The notes: generated from the sequence alone by a model not told the origin. A stretch of 24,284 nucleotides of DNA from an uncultured Eubacterium sp. (GCA_937915825.1 CALGGT010000091.1:1-24284); one strand, 5' to 3'. Counted from the stretch's first letter, positions 16,094 to 23,944 are shown. Numbers and translations: made by a program.

Positions 16094-16828
16094 ATGAATA
16101 CCAATAAAGACTTAAACTATCGCCTCTATCTCCATCATACCTATGGATTTGAACGTACTTCCTTCTCTTTGGAATTTGAGCGTTATTCCGATGTGCGGGG
16201 GGGAGATGTGGAGCAAGTCCGACGAAATATGGCAGAAGTTAAAAAAGATTATCTAAAAGGAAAAGGGGTTTTGTCCAAGGATCCCGTTCGAAACATACGG
16301 TATCATGTGATCATTTCCACCGCCATGGTGGCCAGAGCCTGTGTGGAAGGGGGCATGCCCCATGATACTGCCTATACGCTTAGTGATATTTACATTCAAC
16401 GGGCGGATACCTATCACTATGGAAATCAGCTGCTGGATCTGTTGGAAGAAATGCAGGTGGACTTTGCCTCCCGCATGAAAAATATGAAAAAAGAAACGAT
16501 CGTATCCTTTCACATTCGAAAATGCATTGACTACATCTACGAGCATTTGGATGAGCGATTAACCGTAGAACAGCTTGCACAGGAACTGGAGCTGAATGCT
16601 TCCTACCTGTCCAAGCTGTTTACGAAAGAAACAGGAACTACCATTACGGAATTTGTTCACTACGCAAAGATCGACACAGCGAAAAACATGTTAACCTATT
16701 CCGACTTTTCTTATTCCGAAATTGCGTTTTCCTTAGGTTTTTCCTCCCAAAGCGCTTTCATTACCCTTTTTCGGAAGCAAACCGGAACGACCCCGAAAAA
16801 ATATAGAGATCAGCACCACGCCGGGTGA
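16094..16828 (+). CDS. AraC-family transcriptional regulator
   Basis: A 244-residue regulator. The C-terminal 100 residues form the double helix-turn-helix: CIDYIYEHLDERLTVEQLA, NASYLSKLFTKETGTTITEF for the first HTH, and YSEIAFSLGFSSQSAFITLF with RKQTGTTPKKYR for the second. The N-terminal 140 residues are not a cupin; they contain VLSKDPVRNIRYHVIISTAM and SDIYIQRAD, features I associate with AraC proteins common in Lachnospiraceae, whose signal is unknown. The ATG at 16094 has AAGGGGG six bases upstream. It is divergent from the MATE operon and convergent with the GH120 gene, overlapping that gene's 3' end by 19 bases. Likely targets are the MATE operon and perhaps the xylosidase (inference). 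Confidence 0.92.
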   Translation: MNTNKDLNYRLYLHHTYGFERTSFSLEFERYSDVRGGDVEQVRRNMAEVKKDYLKGKGVLSKDPVRNIRYHVIISTAMVARACVEGGMPHDTAYTLSDIYIQRADTYHYGNQLLDLLEEMQVDFASRMKNMKKETIVSFHIRKCIDYIYEHLDERLTVEQLAQELELNASYLSKLFTKETGTTITEFVHYAKIDTAKNMLTYSDFSYSEIAFSLGFSSQSAFITLFRKQTGTTPKKYRDQHHAG

Positions 16829-18852
16829 TCCGGGATCACATATTCCGATGCCCTATCCGCAAAAGGTCCGGGCAAAACCTGAGCCCCCCGATGTTTCCCA
16901 AAGAAATCGGTATCAAAGGTAATGTCCGTACCATCCGGGTTCTCGTAACGCTGTTCCGGCTCAAAAGCCTTGCCCAACGTATCGGAGGAAATCCCGTCAC
17001 CGTAGAAATCCTTCATTACATCAAACACGTTGGTTTTTAGGATTACGCCCCCAGAGCTTCCTTCCGGACTTTCTTCCTTCTTGATCTCCTGAAGCTCTAC
17101 GTAAACCTTCTCCTCCGAAACAAAGGAATGCTTCTCTTTGTAATAAGGGGCCGCCCCATTCAAATACGCGTTCCCATCGATCCACACCGGCAATTCAGAA
17201 AAATGTCCGGACGCCAATTTCCCCATATCCGGCGTATCACTTCCCAAATCAAAATTTTCAATCCATTCCTCATAGGTCGGATATTCATCCAGAATAAAGG
17301 TTCCCACCTTGAAATTCCCTGGTTTATGGTCTGGCTGGGGCGTTTCTTTCTCTTCGGGGATTGGCCACTTCTGTACAAAAATATTATTATAGAAGCGATC
17401 ATCTCCATGTAAGATGGTCATAAATCCCATGACTTCCGTCCGGTGATGCATGTGATATGGCGTATAACGCTGTCGCAGCACGCCGTCCACCACGCTGTCC
17501 GTCCAATCCCCCACCGCCGTTAAGGAGCCGCAGATCAGATTATGAACCATCGCCACCCCCTGGGTTGCCATTCGCAAACTCTCCTGGGACAATAAAATAT
17601 TATGATCGATCAACGTGGGGCCATGACTGACTTCCACGAAAATATCCTGACTTCCCATGCCGCCGTCCAACGGTTGGGCATAATCCGGTCTCTGGTTGTG
17701 ATGCAGCAGGTTTTCGGTAATGCGGGTTCCCTGCGCCTCCCAATCGGTCCAGATCCCCATCACACAATGATGAATATGATTTCGTCTCATCACAACATCA
17801 ATGGCCGCATGCAGCTTGATTCCGGCAACTTCCGCTCCCCCTAATTCCATCATGTTATTAATGTGATGAATGTGGTTATCCTCGATCACGGAGAAAACCG
17901 CTCCCATTCGCCCAATGATCCCTCCTTGTTCACAATGATGGATCCTGTTTTTACGAATGATATGGCTCCCCACCGTTTCTTTGGTCCAACCATGATATTG
18001 TCCGCGACATACCGCGTCCCGCTCCATTTGCGTCGGGCTCTTCACGTGATGCCTGGTAAAATAATGATCGTTTTGGGGATCGTAGTATTTTCCTAAACTA
18101 ATGCCGGCACACTTACTGTGATGAATGTCGCACTCTTCAATGATCCACCCCTTGGACCAGTGAGGACCGATCATTCCATCCTGAAACGCCGCGGGAGGCG
18201 CCCAGTTCGTAGCCGCTTTGCATAGTTCAAATCCCTTAACATGAATGTAACTTACGCCAGTTTTTGACGGCATGAAACAATTCCTTCGGACGTTGATCTC
18301 CACCTTCTCATTCCGGGGATCCTTCCCACCGAAATTCCCATAGATCGTCGTTTCTTCCGGATTCACTTCGGCATACCATTTCAGGCGAGATCCCTCCGGA
18401 TCCCAGGAACAGGGGTAAATCTCCCCTTTCACACATTCCTCGATGCTGCCTGCCTCGTACAGCGCCTCATCGTTTACATACACCGTGGCAGTATGCTTGG
18501 TTTTCCCGGCAAAATACCAGTCCCCGTAAACATAGGTGGCAAAGGGGTTTTCCCCATGAAAGATGCCATTTTTCACCGTAGTTTTCCAAGTGTTTCCCTG
18601 ATAGGGTTCCCATCCGTCCACCTCTTCTGCACCGGTGATCACCGCCCCCAATGGTATCTCACTTCGATATACAATGGGTTGGTCTTTTGTCCCTCCGTGG
18701 ATGGGATCTACGTTTTCCCGGTATACACCGGGCGCCACAACCACCTCGTCCCCGGCCACAGCGATCTTCGCCGCCTGGGATATGGTGGTAAAGGGCCATT
18801 CCTTGCTTCCATCTCCATTTCTTTTTGCTTTTTGATTCACATAAATAATCAC
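16810..18852 (-). CDS. GH120 family beta-xylosidase (right-handed beta-helix)
   Basis: A 680-residue protein without signal peptide, so probably a cytoplasmic enzyme that cleaves xylo-oligosaccharides after uptake. From memory it aligns along most of its length with the GH120 beta-xylosidase XylC of Thermoanaerobacterium saccharolyticum. Shared segments include GIFHGENPF, VEINVRRNCF, WAPPAA, SKGWIIEECDIH, AGIKLHAAIDV, DWEAQGTR and DIFVEVSHGP. The catalytic pair is kept as D370 (WTDWEAQGTR) and E407 (FVEVSHGP), but about 14 extra residues (near 387-401, with PLDGGMGSQ) lie between them. The GTG at 18852 is chosen with GGAGG nine bases upstream; the longer frame to 18933 runs through the promoter. 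It is alone on its transcript. Confidence 0.9.
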   Translation of the reverse strand: MIIYVNQKAKRNGDGSKEWPFTTISQAAKIAVAGDEVVVAPGVYRENVDPIHGGTKDQPIVYRSEIPLGAVITGAEEVDGWEPYQGNTWKTTVKNGIFHGENPFATYVYGDWYFAGKTKHTATVYVNDEALYEAGSIEECVKGEIYPCSWDPEGSRLKWYAEVNPEETTIYGNFGGKDPRNEKVEINVRRNCFMPSKTGVSYIHVKGFELCKAATNWAPPAAFQDGMIGPHWSKGWIIEECDIHHSKCAGISLGKYYDPQNDHYFTRHHVKSPTQMERDAVCRGQYHGWTKETVGSHIIRKNRIHHCEQGGIIGRMGAVFSVIEDNHIHHINNMMELGGAEVAGIKLHAAIDVVMRRNHIHHCVMGIWTDWEAQGTRITENLLHHNQRPDYAQPLDGGMGSQDIFVEVSHGPTLIDHNILLSQESLRMATQGVAMVHNLICGSLTAVGDWTDSVVDGVLRQRYTPYHMHHRTEVMGFMTILHGDDRFYNNIFVQKWPIPEEKETPQPDHKPGNFKVGTFILDEYPTYEEWIENFDLGSDTPDMGKLASGHFSELPVWIDGNAYLNGAAPYYKEKHSFVSEEKVYVELQEIKKEESPEGSSGGVILKTNVFDVMKDFYGDGISSDTLGKAFEPEQRYENPDGTDITFDTDFFGKHRGAQVLPGPFADRASEYVIPDHPAWC

Positions 18853-18904
18853 CGTTTCATACCTCCTGTTAAACATTTTTTCCAGCCGTTTCCCCAATAA
18901 ATTC

Positions 18905-18933
18905 ATCATACCTGACACATCCTTTGCTGTCAA
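18905..18933 (-). promoter_or_regulatory. Promoter of the GH120 gene
   Basis: Minus-strand TTGACA (18933-18928) and TATGAT (18910-18905) with a 17-base spacer, about 50 bases before the GTG start. A near-consensus promoter, which argues against a strict need for an activator. The ends of the element form TGACA...TGTCA, a possible repressor site. Confidence 0.8.
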
Positions 18934-18974
18934 GGTTATAATAAACCCAGAACGTGTACCGTTTGGATGTCACG

Positions 18975-19010
18975 AAAAAAAAACTTGTCGGATGTACTCC
19001 GACAAGTTTT
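18975..19010 (-). terminator. Rho-independent terminator of the NYN-domain gene
   Basis: Perfect 13-base stem AAAACTTGTCGGA / TCCGACAAGTTTT (18980-18992 with 18998-19010), five-base loop, then nine T on the minus strand. It begins 15 bases after the stop of the NYN-domain gene. Confidence 0.93.
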
Positions 19011-19025
19011 ATCTGTTCTGTGAAA

Positions 19026-19778
19026 TTACGACTTTTGCCAAACGCCGTCTCTCTCAACTGCGTTCCAGTCTACGACCAGAACTTCAATTTTCTTTCCTTT
19101 ACTTCCCAAGTTTTCTTTCTTTTGGATGTATTTCTGGCGAAGTAAATTATCCAATGCATGCTGCACCCGATCCTGTGGAACTTTATTGTATTCTGCCACG
19201 CTTTTAATGGTCTTCCAATAAGTTGCTTTCTTTTTCTTCTTCATACGAAGACGATGCAAACTGGAAAAAATCAAATGATTGTAGTGACCATTTTCCTGTG
19301 ATTGTCGCGGCATCTCCACGTAACTGGTTGCAATCGATTTCAATGTATTACTGAACGCATAACGGACACCATAAATAATAACCTTTTTATTCAAATCTTT
19401 CAAATATTGAGCTACCATTTTGAAGTGCGCATCCCCTGTAAATAGAATGTAAACGGATGGGCTCTTTCTCTGAGCAGCATAACGATAGATCTGATCCAAC
19501 ACGATTACGTCCGTGAAATCCTTATCTACGCCATTCTTTTCACTGGCGGTATGTATTACGTTCTTCGTAATTTTACGGATTCTTTTATAATCTTTTTCCA
19601 AATTCGGTTCAGAAAAATCCCCAAATACAAATAAATCCTTTAAATCAAATTCTGTCTTGAGTTCATCAATCCACTCTGACATATTAGGGCGCATCTGAAA
19701 TTTATTATTATATCCGTAAAACCAATGTTCGTAATCTACAAATGCAACAGCACTGGCCTTTTTCGGCCTACCAAACAT
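19026..19778 (-). CDS. NYN-domain (PIN-like) protein with C-terminal winged-helix-like region
   Basis: A 250-residue soluble protein. The N-terminal 160 residues look like a NYN/LabA-type PIN-like nuclease domain: VAFVDYEHW with D15, an acidic cluster GVDKDFTDVIVLDQI (D85 to D95), and YILFTGDAHF with D116, in the order expected for metal-binding acids. The C-terminal part (about 175-250) starts with a very basic run (MKKKKK), then a helical, winged-helix-like segment (TIKSVAEYNKVPQDRVQHALDNLLRQKYI) that could bind nucleic acid. I infer an RNA-directed nuclease, target unknown. The ATG at 19778 has AGGAGG ten bases upstream; a TTG at 19784 is possible. It has its own promoter and terminator, so it is a single-gene unit. 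Confidence 0.8.
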   Translation of the reverse strand: MFGRPKKASAVAFVDYEHWFYGYNNKFQMRPNMSEWIDELKTEFDLKDLFVFGDFSEPNLEKDYKRIRKITKNVIHTASEKNGVDKDFTDVIVLDQIYRYAAQRKSPSVYILFTGDAHFKMVAQYLKDLNKKVIIYGVRYAFSNTLKSIATSYVEMPRQSQENGHYNHLIFSSLHRLRMKKKKKATYWKTIKSVAEYNKVPQDRVQHALDNLLRQKYIQKKENLGSKGKKIEVLVVDWNAVERDGVWQKS

Positions 19779-19813
19779 TCTCAACGATCCTCCTTTCCTT
19801 AAAATTAGTTTCT

Positions 19814-19842
19814 ATCATACACTATTTTTCCTGAAATGTCAA
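19814..19842 (-). promoter_or_regulatory. Promoter of the NYN-domain gene
   Basis: Minus-strand TTGACA (19842-19837), 17 bases, TATGAT (19819-19814). The -35 lies 12 bases after the stop of the upstream YfhO-type gene. The nine-base word GAAATTTGA occurs twice, 15 bases apart, across that stop codon and up to the -35. Confidence 0.82.
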
Positions 19843-19853
19843 ATTTCGAGCTT

Positions 19854-22310
19854 TCAAATTTCTTCGGAAGGATCCGGATTCGCCCCTTCGACTTTCTTTC
19901 CAACGATCCGGTTTCGAACCGGCTTTCCAAAAATCAGGACACCCAATAACAGGGAGATCATTCCGATTCCCATTCCCAAAGGAAAGCCCGGCGAAACATA
20001 GGAACAAGTTACCGTATGCGTCCCTTTCTTCACATCCCGTACCACAAGATAGGTTTCCGCGATGGCGTCGGTCTTTACCTTCTTGCCATCGATCTTAACC
20101 GTCCACCCTTCCTCGTATGGCAAGGATGTGATCAAATCCCCATCCTCTTTAAGATCCATGGTTCCGGAGAAAGTTCCGCTCCCATGTTTTTGGATCTTTA
20201 ATTCCTGCTCCTTCATCTGGGCCATCTTGCTCTGAAACGCCTCGTCATCCAAGGTAGCAAAGCAAGCCGACGTGATGGTAAACGGGCTGGAAACGGATGT
20301 ACTGACCACAAGTAAATCCCCGGGTTGAAAACGTCCCAGATAGACAACCCCGGCCATATCCGTTGTAAAATAGTCCGCAACCGCTCTTCCGTTGACACAG
20401 ATCTGTCCTCCGTTGCGGTAATCACTGTTTAAACACATATAAACCGGATTGGTATCTCCGATCTGGATCTCAAAGAAATAATTGGTTCCATTTTGATAAG
20501 CTTTTCCCGGCGTAAAATCGTGGAAGTACTCCGTATTTTCTCCGGTAATCGCCTTCATATAGGCATTCTGGTTGTGGAAAGGATTGGGATCCTCCAAATT
20601 CGGGCTCACCGTCTGAATCTTTCCGGCATAAACCATGGAAAGAGCATTGGGATTCTGATCGATGGTAATCCCCTTTTCATGGGCATAAAACTCTTCATAG
20701 GGAGAAGCAAATGCCGCTTTGTGGAAGAAATATTTCACCCCGAACAAACTGTTCATTAGTTCCGTTCCCCCCACGCCGGAATTCCAGTAGTGGGTTTGGG
20801 CATATCCCAATTTCCTGGTTGTATCGTTCACGCGAAGATTGAAGTTCGAGGAATAATGGGTCATTCCATTGTACCCTAAGATCATGGCATCATTCTTACC
20901 ATATTCATAGGTTCCGGTAATCCGATAAAGGCCTTTGTCTTCTTCTTTTACTTTGTCGATCACCGGCTCCATTTGTTCCAGAAAACCACTGTACTCTTCT
21001 TGATCCTTATAATGAAATTCCCCATCCAGGCCAGCCAACAGTTTCTTACCATTTTGATCCATATCCACCACTGTTACCACGCACAAAACCGTTGCCAAAA
21101 TAACTGCCATGGCGGTTGCCTTCGCGGACCATTTTTCATACAAAAAATCACAAATATAAAAGAGAGCACGTACCGCCATAAGTCCCAATAAAAAGCTGAA
21201 TACGTACGAATAGCGGTAGGGAAACCACGTCGGAATCCGGAACGCATGCCAGGCCGTGTCCAGCTGAATGTTATAAAAGCTGTAGGAGATAAAAGCCAAT
21301 ACCAGAAACGTTCCCACTTTCTCCCGAATGGAAATTTTAGGAATAAAGAAGAATATCACCGCCAAAAACAGGATCACATATCCTGTATAAACCCAGGGAA
21401 GACCTGCGTTGGTAATGCTGTCATAAACACCATTTACCAGTTTCTTACCAAGATCAAAAACGTGTTCATAATTGGTAGTTTTCCCCGGATCGTAAGGAGT
21501 ATATTCCAATTTTCCCAGGATCAGGTCTTTTACCAAAGGAACCAGCAACGGACTAGCCAGCCCTACTGCTAAAACAGCGCTTCCCACAAATTTCCCCAAT
21601 CGGATTCCCTGGATTTTCCAGGTCTTCTTTTCTATATTTGTAAGAAAATACATCAGAATGTAGCATCCGGTAAAAATCCCGATCATAAAGGCCATATAAT
21701 AATTTGTGAAGAACAAAACCGTCAGTACGATCGTGGCAAATAAAGGGCTTTCCCCGGCCATGATCTTCTCAAAACCAAGAATGACCAACGGTAACAAAAC
21801 CACACCGGTTAACCACATGGGACAAAGAGAATAAGCGAACGAATAAGCGATCAGTCCATAGGCCACCGACAATGGAATTAACGGCATTTTCTTACGATAA
21901 CTGACCGGACGCTTCTTGGCCAGATCCCATAAGTAGGAAGCCAGACAGGAAAACGTAAGTCCCGCGCAACCGAAGTTTAAGGCCGTTAAAGCAAAGATTC
22001 CCAAAGGCATGTCCTTTGCGGAAAATAACATGGTAACCAGGGATAAGGGGCTTGCCAGGGCAAAGGCATAAAGGCCTAAGAAATTCCCCCCCATGGACCG
22101 GGACCAGGCAAAGAAGATCGAGTCATCCCCGCCGAACAGGTCGCGCAAATGATAATAGAATTGTACGAATCCACCATTCATGTCCATGATCAATAACGTC
22201 TTGGATCCAAAGGGACGAAACCCTTCTTGTTTCATCAAAAGGGTCAATACCAGAATGGGTAAAATAAAGGACAATAGATAATAGATCCATTTCGTTGCAG
22301 ATTTTCTCAT
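19854..22310 (-). CDS. YfhO-family multi-spanning membrane protein
   Basis: An 818-residue membrane protein. The first about 430 residues contain a dozen or so hydrophobic helices with YfhO-like segments: LLIMDMNGGFVQFYYHLRDL, FAWSRSMGGNFLG and PTWFPYRYSYVFSF. A large outside domain (about 440-780) follows and a last helix near 785-805, then a short basic tail. YfhO of Bacillus subtilis takes part in glycosylation of lipoteichoic acid; relatives are GT-C-like transferases using lipid-linked sugars. The acidic DMN motif in the first outside loop fits such a fold. The ATG at 22310 has GAGAGG seven bases upstream, the last unit of a 10-base repeat tract. No terminator follows. It may be co-transcribed with the thioesterase 73 bases upstream. 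Confidence 0.88.
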   Translation of the reverse strand: MRKSATKWIYYLLSFILPILVLTLLMKQEGFRPFGSKTLLIMDMNGGFVQFYYHLRDLFGGDDSIFFAWSRSMGGNFLGLYAFALASPLSLVTMLFSAKDMPLGIFALTALNFGCAGLTFSCLASYLWDLAKKRPVSYRKKMPLIPLSVAYGLIAYSFAYSLCPMWLTGVVLLPLVILGFEKIMAGESPLFATIVLTVLFFTNYYMAFMIGIFTGCYILMYFLTNIEKKTWKIQGIRLGKFVGSAVLAVGLASPLLVPLVKDLILGKLEYTPYDPGKTTNYEHVFDLGKKLVNGVYDSITNAGLPWVYTGYVILFLAVIFFFIPKISIREKVGTFLVLAFISYSFYNIQLDTAWHAFRIPTWFPYRYSYVFSFLLGLMAVRALFYICDFLYEKWSAKATAMAVILATVLCVVTVVDMDQNGKKLLAGLDGEFHYKDQEEYSGFLEQMEPVIDKVKEEDKGLYRITGTYEYGKNDAMILGYNGMTHYSSNFNLRVNDTTRKLGYAQTHYWNSGVGGTELMNSLFGVKYFFHKAAFASPYEEFYAHEKGITIDQNPNALSMVYAGKIQTVSPNLEDPNPFHNQNAYMKAITGENTEYFHDFTPGKAYQNGTNYFFEIQIGDTNPVYMCLNSDYRNGGQICVNGRAVADYFTTDMAGVVYLGRFQPGDLLVVSTSVSSPFTITSACFATLDDEAFQSKMAQMKEQELKIQKHGSGTFSGTMDLKEDGDLITSLPYEEGWTVKIDGKKVKTDAIAETYLVVRDVKKGTHTVTCSYVSPGFPLGMGIGMISLLLGVLIFGKPVRNRIVGKKVEGANPDPSEEI

Positions 22311-22380
22311 AACTTAACCTCTCTTAACCTTGCAAAGCCTCTCTAAGCCTCGCAAATCCCCGCTGCTTCACGCCAATCCC
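22311..22380. repeat. Degenerate 10-base tandem repeats in the yfhO-type gene leader
   Basis: Read on the plus strand in tens from 22311: AACTTAACCT, CTCTTAACCT, TGCAAAGCCT, CTCTAAGCCT, CGCAAATCCC, CGCTGCTTCA, CGCCAATCCC. The first four units share a pattern close to CNCTWARCCT; the fifth and seventh match each other at nine of ten. On the minus strand the unit nearest the gene supplies its GAGAGG ribosome binding site. The tract fills the whole gap between the thioesterase stop and the YfhO-type start. Confidence 0.65.
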
Positions 22381-22383
22381 CGC

Positions 22384-22770
22384 TTAGGCTCTCTTCGCAT
22401 TGGCTTTTTCCTGGAAACGTTCCGGATCTACCAGAAAACGTTCATGAATACAGCGTCCCACCTCGCCTTTCTCATCGTACGCCACTACCTGAAAGGTAAG
22501 CTTTCGATCTTCGATGGCTGTTAACGTACTTTCACAAGTAACCTTCATCCCCAAAGGCGTAGGAGCTGTGTGTTTCAGATCCGCGGAGATCCCCACCGTT
22601 GTAGATCCATCTTCCAATTCACTCTCCACGCTCTTTAACGCGGTTGTTTCCACTAAGGCTAAGAGCGCGGGAGTTGCCAACACATCTAACACTCCGCTTC
22701 CCATGACACGGGCGGTATTCTCCTCCACAACTTCCACTTGTTCTTTTCCTTTGATTCCAACTGTTAGCAT
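22384..22770 (-). CDS. Hotdog-fold acyl-CoA thioesterase, FlK-like
   Basis: A 128-residue protein of the hotdog thioesterase group that includes fluoroacetyl-CoA thioesterase FlK. The candidate catalytic residues T33, E41 and H67 have the same spacing (8 and 26) as T42, E50 and H76 of FlK. The surroundings also match: LATPALLALVE, DLKHTAPTPLG, and a late IHERFLV. Many such proteins of unknown substrate exist in Firmicutes; specificity for fluoroacetyl-CoA is not implied. The ATG at 22770 is set by AAAAGGAG six bases upstream. It precedes the YfhO-type gene by 73 bases of repeats and has its own promoter. Confidence 0.85.
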   Translation of the reverse strand: MLTVGIKGKEQVEVVEENTARVMGSGVLDVLATPALLALVETTALKSVESELEDGSTTVGISADLKHTAPTPLGMKVTCESTLTAIEDRKLTFQVVAYDEKGEVGRCIHERFLVDPERFQEKANAKRA

Positions 22771-22811
22771 ATGGGTCTCCTTTTCTAAAAACATCGAATG
22801 TTAGTTCCTTG

Positions 22812-22838
22812 GGTGGATGGGTTTCGCTCCCATGCACC
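22812..22838 (-). promoter_or_regulatory. Hairpin at the 5' end of the thioesterase transcript
   Basis: Stem GGTG-x-ATGGG with CCCAT-x-CACC (one internal mismatch) and a seven-base loop. It starts at about the first transcribed bases, judged from the -10 box. There is no T run, so it is not a terminator; it may protect the 5' end of the RNA. Confidence 0.4.
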
Positions 22839-22847
22839 TCGGCACCT

Positions 22848-22856
22848 ATTATACCA
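22848..22856 (-). promoter_or_regulatory. Extended -10 promoter of the thioesterase gene
   Basis: Minus-strand TGGTATAAT, an extended -10 (TGnTATAAT) about 80 bases before the ATG. No good -35 is visible, as is common with extended -10 promoters. Confidence 0.6.
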
Positions 22857-22926
22857 TAGTTTCCCCACTAAAAAAAGGGGTTGTTTCTTTCGTTACGATT
22901 CACAGCCACCGGAAGGGCCTGTTAAA

Positions 22927-23829
22927 TCATATTCTTTTTAGATATGATCTGTGTTTTTTGTAGTTCGGTCTGCCACCTACACCGCTTAGGCTGTAATCAA
23001 GCATGAAATAACTGTTTGACGGGTTGGCAAACTGCCAGTCGGGGTCACACACCTTGCCCTCTATCTCTGACCAGCCGTGTCCGCCGGAGCTTACGGAGTA
23101 GCACTTTTTAGCACCTGCTGCATTGGCAAGATACGCATATAGCGCTCCCCACTCATAACATGCACCGTGACCATCCCTCATCATACGTTTAGCGTAGACC
23201 AGATCCCAGTGTTTAGATGGATGAAAGGTTTGATTTCCTCTGATATAGAAGTGCTTTCGCTCCCAGTCATATGCCTTCTTTATTTTTTGCCTGGTTGTCA
23301 TCTTTGAGTTGGTTATCTTGTCGACTATGCTCTGACATTTGACCATAAGCGCAAGCTTCTGTCGGATCCATTTTTTATTTGTCTTGGCTGCGCCGTTCTT
23401 GCCCAGCTTGACATAGTTTACTTTTTTGTTTTTAACCATACATCCTTTAGCCTTGTTCTTCCGTTTAAAGAAATAATATTTACCTTTTATCTTGAGCCAA
23501 CCGGTTCTCTGGATGCCTTTCTTGTTAAAGTAATAATATTTTTTCTTGATCTTGACAAGACCTTTAACTTTTTTGCCGTTACTAGTGTAGTAATAGATAT
23601 TTTTCTTTTTGGTCCTCCACTTGCCTCCGTCTATCACCTCCTGTTTCGCTTTAGCAGGATCTACGGTGGGTGTAGGTGTGGGTGTGGCAGTCTCCTCTAC
23701 TGTGACAGCAGAGCCTGTGACCACAGACTCATCTGCCTTGGCAGTACCAGGCGTGTCCGGATACCCACCGATATAGATGATTCCCATAAGCATTGATACT
23801 ACCAAAATCATCGGTAATTTTTTCGTCAT
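22927..23829 (-). CDS. Exported transglutaminase-like protein with cell-wall-binding repeats
   Basis: A 300-residue secreted protein. A signal peptide (about 1-31, hydrophobic core ILVVSMLMGIIYIGG) is followed by a Thr-Pro-rich linker (about 48-58) and three to four aromatic/lysine repeats of about 20 residues (70-150, such as GLVKIKKKYYYFNKKGIQRT) of the cell-wall-binding repeat type. The C-terminal transglutaminase/cysteine-protease-like domain has C224 in GACYEWGALYAYLANAAG, H251 in GGHGWSEIEG and D262 in CDPDW, the expected Cys-His-Asp triad. It probably attaches to the surface and cleaves or links peptides; the substrate is unknown. Base use is visibly different from neighbours, with many Lys and Tyr codons. 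The ATG at 23829 has AGGAG nine bases upstream. No clear terminator follows. Confidence 0.85.
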   Translation of the reverse strand: MTKKLPMILVVSMLMGIIYIGGYPDTPGTAKADESVVTGSAVTVEETATPTPTPTVDPAKAKQEVIDGGKWRTKKKNIYYYTSNGKKVKGLVKIKKKYYYFNKKGIQRTGWLKIKGKYYFFKRKNKAKGCMVKNKKVNYVKLGKNGAAKTNKKWIRQKLALMVKCQSIVDKITNSKMTTRQKIKKAYDWERKHFYIRGNQTFHPSKHWDLVYAKRMMRDGHGACYEWGALYAYLANAAGAKKCYSVSSGGHGWSEIEGKVCDPDWQFANPSNSYFMLDYSLSGVGGRPNYKKHRSYLKRI

Positions 23830-23847
23830 GTTAACTATCTCCTCTCT

Positions 23848-23934
23848 TTATGCTGTTCCAAGTTTTTTGATAACCTCATACTTTTGTTGTTCATTCCTTC
23901 TTAAATTAACCTTCTGATAATTTTCACCTCCATA
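23848..23934 (-). pseudogene. Putative remnant of an insertion-sequence transposase N terminus
   Basis: In one minus-strand frame this stretch reads YGGENYQKVNLRRNEQQK followed by YEVIKKLGTA and a stop. The part NEQQKYEVIKKL resembles the first residues of transposases of the ISNCY/IS1202 type, as I recall them, where the helix-turn-helix would follow. Here it is cut after about 25 codons. It has no start codon of its own in frame. Together with the inverted repeat just upstream it looks like the left end of an insertion sequence left in the leader of the transglutaminase gene. The match is from memory and needs a search. Confidence 0.4.
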
Positions 23935-23944
23935 TCTGTAGGAT

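Noticed and set aside
18853..18933. Longer N terminus of the GH120 enzyme
   Set aside because: It runs through a near-consensus TTGACA/TATGAT promoter, and the GTG at 18852 has GGAGG nine bases upstream.
22311..22380. Ten-base repeats considered as a CRISPR array
   Set aside because: Units are too short, adjacent without spacers, and degenerate; no cas genes are present.
22384..22770. Specific call as fluoroacetate-resistance thioesterase
   Set aside because: Triad spacing matches, but the wider FlK-like family is diverse and nothing nearby suggests fluoroacetate.
22866..22882. CCCC...GGGG hairpin considered as a terminator between transglutaminase and thioesterase genes
   Set aside because: Only four pairs with a ten-base loop and no T run following on the minus strand; on the plus strand it is also weak.
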